Assembly: GCA_965217935.1 (NCBI GenBank)
Contig: OZ244581.1
Coordinates: 2,542,001 to 2,606,000 of the forward strand
Length of the DNA: 64,000 nucleotides
Reading direction: 5' to 3'
DNA from: JBBROS01 sp965217935
GTDB lineage: Bacteria > Pseudomonadota > Alphaproteobacteria > Acetobacterales > Acetobacteraceae
The translations under genes were made by a program, and so were the position numbers. Positions 1 to 7,574 of this stretch are shown piece after piece; the stretch's first letter is position 1; each line of letters begins with the position of its first letter. A model generated the notes under the pieces. It had not been told where the DNA came from and did not search any database. It saw only the letters and a list, made by a program, of their open reading frames with translations.

Positions 1-1081
1 CGGCGTTGGTGACGTAAACCTGGGTGCGGTCAAACCCGGCCTCGGCCATGGCACGGTCGAAGAGCTGGCCGGCGGGGCCGACGAACGGGCGTCCGGCGAG
101 GTCTTCCTGGTCGCCTGGCTGTTCGCCCACGAACATGACCCGGGCATCGGATGGGCCTTCGCCGAACACGGGCTGCGTGGCGGGCTCCCATAACGGGCAG
201 CGGCGGCAATCAGCGATGTCCTCGGCGGCTTGGGCCAAGGGGGAGCCGGCGGACGCGCGTTTGGGTTCGGCGAACGCGCGGGTGGGTTTCGGAGGGGAGA
301 AGGTGGGTTGATCGACCATCGTGTCGGTTCGAGCGCCGGCGGTGCGGATGAGTTCCGGGATGGCGGCGGCTTCGGGAAGATTTCGCCAGTACTTTCTCGG
401 CATCTCGGCCTGCATGGCGCCGATTTTCAGTCGGGCCGGGTTGAAGATGCTGCTGTAGTAGGCGCGCCAGTAGGCTTCGAGCGTGTCGTCGTCGGGAACC
501 TCGGATTTCAGCGCGCCGGGAGCGAAGGCGAGGCTGTCGCCGGTCCAGTGGACGCTGCGGTAGGGGGTGAGGATCGACCAGGTCATGGTGGCAAAGCGGC
601 GCACGAAGAAGTCGGCGTTGGCCTCGACGATGTAGTGGTCGGGTTCGAACCAGGCGACGTAGCGGGCGCCGTCGGGTTCGGGGACTTCGCGGAAGCGGAC
701 GAAGGCGCGCATCTTGTGGGTGTCGCGGCGGACGGATTGGGCCAGGCGCTGGGCGCGCTGGACTTCGGGGTCGGTGGTCTGCTCCAGCAGGTGCTTCTCG
801 CCGGCGTGGGCGCGATGGATGAGGCAATAGAGAAGCGCGAAGCGTTCCGGGTCGCTATGCTGGATGACGGTTTCGGCGAGTGTGACGAGGGCGCGGGGGA
901 CATTGAACGTGCCCGCCGGCGGCGGGGCGGGAGGATCGGCCGGGGTTTCGGCAAAGAGGTCGTCCGGGGCGCCGACGGACCAGGTGACGTGCTCAGGGGG
1001 GGTGTCCTGCAGGGCCAGGCTGCGGGCGGCCGACCGCCAGCCCTCCCAATCGACTTCGTGGGCGAGCGTGACGGACGGCAT
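1..1081 (-). CDS. udgX: UdgX-type uracil-DNA binding/glycosylase protein with N-terminal DUF4130 domain, 3' end outside window
   Basis: The reading frame starts at ATG 1081 and runs off the left edge without a stop (about 360 codons visible). Residues 1 to about 250 resemble the DUF4130 domain often fused to UdgX. The last 60 visible residues carry the family-4/UdgX signature: GEGPSDARVMFVGEQPGDQED, then GRPFVGPAGQLFDRA and VYVTNA. UdgX proteins bind uracil in DNA and can become covalently linked to it; the histidine loop responsible would lie beyond the window, so activity cannot be judged. A CRRCPLW segment just before the glycosylase domain fits an iron-sulfur ligand. The start codon shares one base with the stop of the upstream radical SAM gene, so the two are translationally coupled. 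Confidence 0.9.
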   Translation of the reverse strand, partial: MPSVTLAHEVDWEGWRSAARSLALQDTPPEHVTWSVGAPDDLFAETPADPPAPPPAGTFNVPRALVTLAETVIQHSDPERFALLYCLIHRAHAGEKHLLEQTTDPEVQRAQRLAQSVRRDTHKMRAFVRFREVPEPDGARYVAWFEPDHYIVEANADFFVRRFATMTWSILTPYRSVHWTGDSLAFAPGALKSEVPDDDTLEAYWRAYYSSIFNPARLKIGAMQAEMPRKYWRNLPEAAAIPELIRTAGARTDTMVDQPTFSPPKPTRAFAEPKRASAGSPLAQAAEDIADCRRCPLWEPATQPVFGEGPSDARVMFVGEQPGDQEDLAGRPFVGPAGQLFDRAMAEAGFDRTQVYVTNA

Positions 1082-2298
1082 CAGGCGAACAGATCGGCTT
1101 GCCGCGGCTTGGGGGCGAGGCGTTGCTGCAGACGGGCGCTGTCGAGGTCCGGCCCGGGGTGGTGGTCGGCGGTGACGATGAACGGCGCCAGCTTGGCGAG
1201 CGGGAGGCGGAGGCGGGCGAGGTCGTCGAGGCGCAGGCGGCGGTGGCGGCGGGCCTGGATGAGGCGGTCGGCGGATTTGACGCCGAGGCCGGGAATGCGA
1301 AGCAGGCGGTCGCGGGGCGCCTGGTTGATGTCGACCGGGAACTGATCGCGGTGCCGCAGGGCCCAGGCGAGCTTGGGGTCCATGGACAGATCGAGGTTGC
1401 CGTCGGGGTTGAGCGCGATCTCGTCGTTGCCGAAATCGTAGAAGCGCATGAGCCAGTCGGCTTGATAAAGGCGGTGTTCCCGAAGCAAGGGGGCTTTCTG
1501 CGGCGGCAACGCCTTGCTCGCGTCCGGGATGGGGCTGAAGGCGGAGTAATAGACCCGGCGCAGGCCATAGTTGCCGTAGAGGTTGGTGCTGAGACCGAGG
1601 ATGTCGCGGTCGGTGCTGGCGTCGGCGCCGACGATCATCTGCGTGCTCTGGCCGGCGGGGGCGAACTTGGGCGCGCACGTCTCGGCCTTGGCTTCGTCGA
1701 TGCGCAGGCGCAGACGCGCCATGCTGCGGCGGATGCCGGGCGCGTCCTTCTCCGGGGCGAGCTGGTTGAGGCTGGCCTCGGTGGGAAGCTCGACGTTGAT
1801 GCTGAGGCGGTCTGCGTAGCGCCCCGCCTCGGCCAGCAGCTCGGGGGAGGCGTCGGGGATGGTCTTGAGGTGGATGTAGCCGCGGAAGCCGTGCTCCTCG
1901 CGCAGGATGCGGGCCACACTGACGACCTGCTCCATGGTGTAGTCGGGGCTGCGGATGATGCCGGAGCTGAGGAACAGGCCCTCGATGCAGTTGCGCCGGT
2001 AGAAGCCGAGGGTGAGGGTGACGACCTCCTCGGGCGTGAAGCGGGCGCGCTGGACGTTGCTGCTGCGGCGGTTGATGCAATAGAGGCAATCGTAAACGCA
2101 GGCGTTGGTCAGGAGGATTTTCAGAAGGCTGATACAGCGCCCGTCCGGGGCATAGGCGTGGCAGATGCCCATGCCCTCGGTGCTGCCGATGCCGGTTTTC
2201 TCGCCTTCGCTGCTGCGCTTGGCGGTGCCGCTGGAGGCGCAGGACGCATCGTATTTCGCGGCGTCGGCGAGGATTTCGAGTTTACGCAGCAGGTCCAT
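1081..2298 (-). CDS. Putative DNA modification/repair radical SAM protein (UdgX-linked)
   Basis: About 405 residues starting at MDLLRKLEIL. The radical SAM cluster motif CVYDCLYC (CxxxCxxC) lies near residue 70, and the C-terminus has a helix-hairpin-helix segment, IPGLGVKSADRLI, typical of DNA-contacting proteins. Its order, length and sequence match the family annotated as putative DNA modification/repair radical SAM protein, which is characteristically encoded next to a uracil-DNA glycosylase. Here the stop codon overlaps the udgX start, so the two form one operon. The substrate is not known. The frame is open for hundreds of codons upstream of 2298, but that part is antisense to the divergent peptidase gene and is not credible protein. 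Confidence 0.9.
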   Translation of the reverse strand: MDLLRKLEILADAAKYDASCASSGTAKRSSEGEKTGIGSTEGMGICHAYAPDGRCISLLKILLTNACVYDCLYCINRRSSNVQRARFTPEEVVTLTLGFYRRNCIEGLFLSSGIIRSPDYTMEQVVSVARILREEHGFRGYIHLKTIPDASPELLAEAGRYADRLSINVELPTEASLNQLAPEKDAPGIRRSMARLRLRIDEAKAETCAPKFAPAGQSTQMIVGADASTDRDILGLSTNLYGNYGLRRVYYSAFSPIPDASKALPPQKAPLLREHRLYQADWLMRFYDFGNDEIALNPDGNLDLSMDPKLAWALRHRDQFPVDINQAPRDRLLRIPGLGVKSADRLIQARRHRRLRLDDLARLRLPLAKLAPFIVTADHHPGPDLDSARLQQRLAPKPRQADLFA

Positions 2299-2379
2299 GA
2301 AACGTCCGTTCTCCTGTGGCAGACTTGACCATGTTGAAGCGGTTTTCAACCTGGGTTGGGTCGGTCTAGGGTGCCCCGC

Positions 2380-4122
2380 ATGATCGATCCTGTTGATTAC
2401 GCTCGCATCGAGGCGGCGTCCGCGCCGGTGTTTTCCGTTGATGGGACGGCGCTGTTCTATCTGCGCGGGGCCGGGTTGCAACAGGTCTGGAGCATGGACC
2501 TCGAGTCGGGGGCGTCCCGGGCGCTTTCGCGGCACGACGAGACGGTCAATCTGTTGCGGCGGGCGCCGGGGGACGACCGGCTGATTTACGCGATCGATGC
2601 GGGCGGGGATGAACGGCATCAGCTTTGGCTGCTGCAGGACGGCGCGGCGCGGGCGCTGACGGACGATCCGGCGGTGATCCACGGGATGGGCGCCTGGTCG
2701 CCGGACGGAACGCGGATCAGCCTGACCGCGAACGACCGCGACCCGGCGCATTTCGACGTGCTGACGATGGACCTTGCCACCGGCGCGCGGACGCGGCTGA
2801 TGCAGGGACGGCACGAGGCGACCGTGGGCGCTTGGGCGCCGGACGGGCGCATGGTGGCGGTGCTGGACTACGCCGCCACGGACCAGCGCCCAATCATGAT
2901 CGCGCCCGGCCAGCAGCCGGCGCCGGCGCCGCGGGCGGCTAAGGCGCGGTATGCCTCCCTGCGCTGGGACGGAGAGGCGCTGCTCGGCCTGACTGACGCG
3001 GGCGGGCTGGAGTTCGTGGCATTGTGCCGGATCGACCCGGCGACGGGCGCGGCGGCGCCTATCCATGCGCCGGAGGGACGCGACGTGGAGGAGTGGGCGC
3101 TGTCCAGCGGCGGGCTGCTCGCGACGGTCGAGAACGACCAAGGCGTCTCCGTGCTGCGGGTCGGGCCGAGGAACGCCGGGCGGGCGGTGGCGGAGGGCGT
3201 GCCGGCGGGGGTGATCGCCGGCTTGGCGTGGTCGCCGGACGGCACGAAGCTCGCCTTCTCGTATAGCTCGGCGTGCCAGCCGGCAGGGCTGTGGCTGTGG
3301 CAGGACGGCGCGGTCCGGTCTCTGTGGCAGCCGGATTGGGACAGGCCGTCGCGCGGGTTCGACTTGGTGCAATGGGCCAGCTTCGACGGGCGCATCGTGC
3401 CGGGGTGGCTCGCGATGCCGGTGGGCGACATGCCGACGCCCGGGTGGCCCGCGGTGATGTGGGTGCATGGCGGCCCGGCGTCGCAGGCCCGTCCGTGCTT
3501 CCGGGCCGACATGCAATCGCTGCTGGCCCAGGGCTATGCCGTGCTGATGCCCAACGTGCGCGGCAGCTCGGGCTACGGGCGCGCGGCGCTGGAGAGCGAC
3601 GACGTGGAGCGTCGGCTCGACTCGGTGCATGACCTCGCGGCCGGGCGGCAATGGCTGGCGGGCAATCCCGAGATCGATGCCGCGCGCATCGCGGTGATGG
3701 GGCAGTCATACGGCGGCTACATGGTCCTGGCGGCGGTCACGGAATATCCGTCGCTCTGGCGGTGCGCGATCGACTTTTACGGGATCGCGGATTTCGGCAC
3801 GTTGCTCGAAGGGACCGGGCCTTGGCGGCGGGCGCACCGGGCGGCCGAGTATGGGGACCCCTCGAGGCATCGGGCGCTGTTCGACCGGATTTCGCCGATC
3901 CGGCACGCGGGGCGGATCGAGGCGCCGCTGCTGGTCCTGCACGGGCGGCGCGATCCGCGGGTTGGGTTCGGGGAGAGCGAGCAGATCGTGGAGGCGTTGG
4001 GGCGGCTCGGCAGGCCCCCGGCGTTCGAGGCGTTCGATTATGCCGGGCACGGGTTCGTGCGGCCGGACGACAAGGCCCGGGTCTATTCGGCGGTGGCGGC
4101 GTTCCTGGCTGAACGCCTTTAG
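2380..4122 (+). CDS. S9 family peptidase (prolyl oligopeptidase type)
   Basis: 580 residues. The N-terminal part (to about 330) is a beta-propeller with repeated WSPDG-type blades (GAWSPDGTRIS, LAWSPDGTKLA). The C-terminal alpha/beta-hydrolase domain has the nucleophile elbow GQSYGGYM (Ser about residue 443), the acid in HGRRDPRVGF and the histidine in YAGHGFVRP. Such enzymes cleave peptides or acylated residues, usually in the cytoplasm or periplasm; no signal peptide is visible, so it is probably cytosolic. ATG 2380 (MIDPVDYARIE) is preferred over the upstream in-frame codon because the extra residues do not look like protein. The gene is divergent from the radical SAM gene and its 3' end abuts repeat R2a. 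Confidence 0.92.
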   Translation: MIDPVDYARIEAASAPVFSVDGTALFYLRGAGLQQVWSMDLESGASRALSRHDETVNLLRRAPGDDRLIYAIDAGGDERHQLWLLQDGAARALTDDPAVIHGMGAWSPDGTRISLTANDRDPAHFDVLTMDLATGARTRLMQGRHEATVGAWAPDGRMVAVLDYAATDQRPIMIAPGQQPAPAPRAAKARYASLRWDGEALLGLTDAGGLEFVALCRIDPATGAAAPIHAPEGRDVEEWALSSGGLLATVENDQGVSVLRVGPRNAGRAVAEGVPAGVIAGLAWSPDGTKLAFSYSSACQPAGLWLWQDGAVRSLWQPDWDRPSRGFDLVQWASFDGRIVPGWLAMPVGDMPTPGWPAVMWVHGGPASQARPCFRADMQSLLAQGYAVLMPNVRGSSGYGRAALESDDVERRLDSVHDLAAGRQWLAGNPEIDAARIAVMGQSYGGYMVLAAVTEYPSLWRCAIDFYGIADFGTLLEGTGPWRRAHRAAEYGDPSRHRALFDRISPIRHAGRIEAPLLVLHGRRDPRVGFGESEQIVEALGRLGRPPAFEAFDYAGHGFVRPDDKARVYSAVAAFLAERL

Positions 4123-4220
4123 GGCGGCGTCGGCAACAAGTGCGGCAGCACGCCGGCGAAGCAAAGGCTTGAGGCGCTCGTTCGCCCGATCAATTCAGGC
4201 GGTCGCTTTCGAACCAGCCC
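4122..4220. repeat. R2 intergenic hairpin repeat, copy a
   Basis: This is the first of five copies of the R2 family. The core reads GGGCGGCGTCGGCA, a short loop, then TGCGGCAGCACGCCGGCGAA, which can fold into a long imperfect hairpin. Copies a and b share a further stretch of about 50 bases containing CGCTCGTTCGCCCGATC. It lies between two convergent genes (S9 peptidase and the UbiH-type gene), so it may act as a bidirectional terminator or a REP-like element. Confidence 0.7.
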
Positions 4221-5414
4221 TCACGCGCCCATCGCGGCGCGCATGAACATGCGTTTCAGGCGGGGCATCCGGTGAACGCCGGCGATGCCGAGATCTCGGG
4301 TCGCGCGGAGCAGGGGGTTGTTGGTGCTGAACAGGCGGTCGAGCACGTCGGTGGCGGCCAGCATGGCAAGGTTGTCGGGGCGGCGGCGGCGTTGGTAGGC
4401 GGCGAGGAGGGCGGACGCGCCGATGTCCTCGCCCTTGGTTTTCGCGGCCAGGATCAGCTCGGAGAGGGCGATGACGTCGCGGAAGCCCAGGTTGAGGCCT
4501 TGCCCGGCGATCGGGTGAATGCCGTGGGCGGCGTCGCCGACCAGGGCCAGGCGGGTGTCGTAGTAGCGCTGGGCGTGCAGCGCGCCGAGCGGATACATCC
4601 AGCGGCGGCCGATGAGGCGGATCGGGCCGAGATGGGGGCCGAGGCGGCGGGCGACTTCGCGGGTGAAGGCGGCGTCGTCGAGGCCGATGACGCGGTCGGC
4701 GAGCTGGGTGCGCTCGGTCCAGACGATGGCCGAGAGGTTGGGCGCGCCCTCGGTCGCGGCCATCGGGAGTTGGGCGAAGGGGCCGGCGGGGAGGAAATGC
4801 TCCAGGGCGGTGCCGTGGTGCGGGCGTTCGTGGGCGATGGCGCAGACGATGCCGCGCTGGTTGTAGGCGGCGCGGGTAACGCCGATGCCGGCCTGCTCGC
4901 GAAGCGGGGAGTTCCTGCCTTCGGCGGCGATGACGAGGCGGGCGTTCAGGGTGGGGCCGCCGGCGATGGCAACGGTCGCGCCCGCTGCAGCGCGTTCGAC
5001 GTGGGCCTCGGCGGGGGCGAACATGCGCAGGCCGGCGGATTGGCGCAGCCGGGCATTAAGGGCCGCGCGGAGAGCCCGCGCTTCGACCATCCAGCCGAAC
5101 GGGCCTTGATCGGCTTCGGCGTGGTCGAAATGGAGGAAGAGACCGGAGGCGGGGCGGCCGGGGCGGCCGTCGGACACGCGGATGCCGAGGATGGGCCCCG
5201 GGGTTTGCGGGAGCGCGTCCCACAGCGCGGCGGCTTCGAGCAGGCGGCGGGAGCCGGAGGCTATGGCATAGGCGCGGCCGTCGAAATCGGGGTGTTCCAT
5301 CGGCGGGAGGGCGGCGCGGTCGACGACGGCGACCGTGGCGCCCCCTTGGGCCAAGCGGCAGGCGAGGGCCCCGCCGACGGGGCCGGCTCCGACGATGCAG
5401 ACATCAACATCCAT
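4221..5414 (-). CDS. UbiH/UbiF/COQ6-family FAD-dependent ubiquinone-biosynthesis hydroxylase
   Basis: 397 residues. The N-terminus has the dinucleotide-binding fold VCIVGAGPVGGALACRLA, followed by the family motif DGRAYAIASGSRRLLEA. The C-terminal FAD contact LVGDAAHGIHPIAGQGLN is intact. These flavin monooxygenases hydroxylate the polyprenylated ring during ubiquinone synthesis. Family members differ in ring position, and sequence alone does not say whether this is UbiH, UbiF or the broad-specificity UbiL/UbiM type. The gene stands alone, convergent with the S9 peptidase and divergent from glnK. Confidence 0.9.
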   Translation of the reverse strand: MDVDVCIVGAGPVGGALACRLAQGGATVAVVDRAALPPMEHPDFDGRAYAIASGSRRLLEAAALWDALPQTPGPILGIRVSDGRPGRPASGLFLHFDHAEADQGPFGWMVEARALRAALNARLRQSAGLRMFAPAEAHVERAAAGATVAIAGGPTLNARLVIAAEGRNSPLREQAGIGVTRAAYNQRGIVCAIAHERPHHGTALEHFLPAGPFAQLPMAATEGAPNLSAIVWTERTQLADRVIGLDDAAFTREVARRLGPHLGPIRLIGRRWMYPLGALHAQRYYDTRLALVGDAAHGIHPIAGQGLNLGFRDVIALSELILAAKTKGEDIGASALLAAYQRRRRPDNLAMLAATDVLDRLFSTNNPLLRATRDLGIAGVHRMPRLKRMFMRAAMGA

Positions 5415-5544
5415 GATCAGGCTCCTTGATGCCTAAAAAGTGGGCAGGGTGATCGCGCGCGCAACGGCGGGAGGGCGGCCATGCGGGCTTTCTTGGCGAT
5501 GGGCAATCATGTTCGCGCGCCCATGCCGCGGCGCGACGGAGTTG

Positions 5545-5560
5545 CGGCACGGTTCTTGAG
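5545..5560 (+). promoter_or_regulatory. Candidate sigma-54 type promoter upstream of glnK
   Basis: The segment CGGCACGGTTCTTGAG lies about 65 bases upstream of the glnK start. It matches the -24/-12 consensus (GGCACG, four bases, TTGC) with correct GG-to-GA spacing, but the invariant C of the -12 GC is A. glnK-amtB operons are commonly NtrC/sigma-54 controlled, which makes the position suggestive. The mismatch keeps confidence low. Confidence 0.35.
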
Positions 5561-5624
5561 TGAGGCCGGGTCAGCCCGGGGCGGGATGCGGCCGGGGAGA
5601 CACGGGATTGGAGAGGAGAGGTCT

Positions 5625-5963
5625 ATGAAGCTCATCATGGCCATCATCAAGCCATTCAAGCTGGACGACGTGCGCGAGGCGCTCACTCCCCTGGGGGTGC
5701 AAGGGCTGACGGTGTCGGAAGTGAAGGGGTTTGGGCGGCAGAAGGGCCAGACGGAGATTTACCGCGGCGCGGAATATCACGTGAGCTTCCTGCCGAAGGT
5801 GAAGGTGGAAGTGGTGGTGCCGGATGACCTGGCCGAGCAGGTGGTCGAGGCGATCATGAAGTCGGCGCATACCGGCAAGATCGGAGACGGCAAGGTGTTC
5901 GTGATGGACATCGAGCGGGCGGTGCGAATCCGAACGGGCGAAACGGATAGTGAGGCGTTGTGA
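5625..5963 (+). CDS. glnK: P-II nitrogen regulatory protein GlnK
   Basis: 112 residues, the usual P-II length. The start MKLIMAIIKPFKLDDVREAL is preceded by the strong Shine-Dalgarno GAGAGGAGAGG. The T-loop sequence RGAEYHVSFLPK places the uridylylation tyrosine at residue 51, and the B-loop segment TGKIGDGKVFV binds ATP/ADP and 2-oxoglutarate. P-II signals nitrogen and energy status and, under nitrogen-rich conditions, plugs the AmtB channel. The stop codon touches the start of amtB, so the pair is a classical glnK-amtB operon; that linkage is why I prefer glnK over glnB. Confidence 0.96.
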   Translation: MKLIMAIIKPFKLDDVREALTPLGVQGLTVSEVKGFGRQKGQTEIYRGAEYHVSFLPKVKVEVVVPDDLAEQVVEAIMKSAHTGKIGDGKVFVMDIERAVRIRTGETDSEAL

Positions 5964-5965
5964 CG

Positions 5966-7354
5966 ATGACGAAAGAGACGTTTGATCTGAAGCGCGCGGC
6001 CGGCATCGGCCTGGCGGTGTTGCCGGTCCTGTTGCTGGCGTGGCCGGCGTTGGCGCAGGTGCCGCCCGCGGCCATCCCGGCGCCCGCGCCGGAGGCGAAG
6101 GTCGACAGCGGCGACACGGCTTGGATGCTGACCAGCACGGCCCTGGTGCTGCTGATGACCGTGCCCGGGCTGGCGCTGTTCTATGCCGGGATGGTGCGCA
6201 AGAAGAACCTGCTTTCGACCATGATGCAGTCGTTCAGCATCTGCGCGTTGGTCACGGTGCTCTGGTACGTGGTCGGCTACAGCCTGGCGTTCACGGGCAG
6301 CAACCCGTATGTCGGCGACTTCTCGCGCGTGCTGCTGAACGGGATGGGCGCGACCTGGGACAAGCCGTTCACGCTGGCGGCGGGAACGGATCTCGCGAGC
6401 GCGACCACCATCCCTGAATCCGTGTTCATGATGTTCCAGATGACATTCGCGATCATCACGCCGGCGCTGATCGCAGGCGCGTTCGCGGATCGGATGAAGT
6501 TCTCGGCGATGATGGTGTTCATGGCGCTGTGGTCGGTTCTGGTGTACTCGCCGGTGGCGCATTGGGTGTTCAACCCGGTCGGCTGGCTCGCCGGGCTGGG
6601 CGCTGCCGACTTTGCCGGCGGCACGGTCGTGCATATCAACGCGGGCGTTGCCGGCTTGGTCTGCTCCCTGGTGCTCGGCAAGCGGCTGGGTTACGGGACG
6701 GACAACATGAGCCCTTACAACCTGGCGTTCGCGGTGATCGGGGCGTCATTGCTCTGGGTTGGCTGGTTCGGGTTCAATGCCGGCTCGGCCCTCGGCGCCG
6801 GCGGACGGGCCGGCATGGCGATGACGGTGACGCAGATCGCGACGGGCGCGGCAGCACTCGGCTGGGCCTTTGCCGAGTGGGTGACGAAGGGCAAGCCCTC
6901 CGTGCTGGGCGCGATTTCCGGGGCGGTGGCGGGCTTGGTGGCGATCACGCCGGCGTCCGGCTTCGTGCTGCCCGGCGCGGGCTTGATTATCGGCTTGGCG
7001 GCGGGCCTGATCTGCTACTGGTCCGCGACCGGCTTGAAGCACCTGCTCGGCTACGACGACAGCCTGGATGCGTTCGGCGTGCACGGCGTGGGCGGGATCG
7101 TCGGCGCGCTGCTCACGGGCGTGTTCGCGTACGGGCCTCTGACGGCGACCGCCGACAACCCGGCAGGCGCCGTGATCGGCGGGACCACCCAGTTCATGGC
7201 GCAGATCTATGCGACTGTGGCGACCGTGGCGTTCAGCGGAGTGATGACGTTCATCCTGCTGAAGATCGTGGACCTGACGATCGGGCTGCGCGTCTCGGAG
7301 GAGCAGGAGCGCGAAGGGCTCGATGTCGTGCTTCATGGCGAGCGGCTCGGGTAA
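5966..7354 (+). CDS. amtB: Ammonium transporter AmtB
   Basis: 462 residues with an N-terminal signal-like hydrophobic segment (residues about 10-30) and then eleven predicted membrane helices. Diagnostic stretches are ALFYAGMVRKKNLLSTMMQ near the first helix, DFAGGTVVHINAGVAGLV and DAFGVHGVGGIVGALLTGVF; the last two hold the pore histidines of the Amt/Rh family. It conducts ammonium/ammonia across the inner membrane and is gated by GlnK. ATG 5966 is chosen because the sequence AGTGAGG lies about ten bases upstream; a GTG at 5960 overlapping the glnK stop is the alternative. Confidence 0.96.
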   Translation: MTKETFDLKRAAGIGLAVLPVLLLAWPALAQVPPAAIPAPAPEAKVDSGDTAWMLTSTALVLLMTVPGLALFYAGMVRKKNLLSTMMQSFSICALVTVLWYVVGYSLAFTGSNPYVGDFSRVLLNGMGATWDKPFTLAAGTDLASATTIPESVFMMFQMTFAIITPALIAGAFADRMKFSAMMVFMALWSVLVYSPVAHWVFNPVGWLAGLGAADFAGGTVVHINAGVAGLVCSLVLGKRLGYGTDNMSPYNLAFAVIGASLLWVGWFGFNAGSALGAGGRAGMAMTVTQIATGAAALGWAFAEWVTKGKPSVLGAISGAVAGLVAITPASGFVLPGAGLIIGLAAGLICYWSATGLKHLLGYDDSLDAFGVHGVGGIVGALLTGVFAYGPLTATADNPAGAVIGGTTQFMAQIYATVATVAFSGVMTFILLKIVDLTIGLRVSEEQEREGLDVVLHGERLG

Positions 7355-7466
7355 GGGCGGCGTCGGCAATGCATGCGGCAGCACGCCGACGAAGCCGCCC
7401 GGCAAAAAGGCTCGAAGCGCTCGTTCGCCCGATCGGGTCGCAGCGGTCACGCTTGAACCAGCTCTA
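7355..7466. repeat. R2 intergenic hairpin repeat, copy b
   Basis: This is the most complete R2 copy. GGGCGGC at the start pairs with GCCGCCC near 7400, and CGTCGGC pairs with GCCGACG inside it. The hairpin is followed by GGCAAAAAGG and then by the same CGCTCGTTCGCCCGATC extension seen in copy a. It lies between amtB and ftsK, on the same strand as both. Confidence 0.7.
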
Positions 7467-7574
7467 GTACTTGGCCGGCTCCCGCCCGATGCGGGAGCCG
7501 GCGCCGTTTTGAAGGGCGTTGTGGCAATTTCCCCTCAGTCCCAGGAATGCGGACCGTAAGGCGGAGATTACCGG

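Noticed and set aside
210..954. Long open frames antisense or out of frame to udgX
   Set aside because: They are GC-rich shadows; the frame from 1081 to the window edge has clear DUF4130 and UdgX motifs and is the real gene.
2299..3651. Very long N-terminal extension of the radical SAM frame
   Set aside because: It lies antisense to the S9 peptidase coding region, is arginine/proline-rich and has no family likeness. The conserved start is MDLLRKL at 2298.
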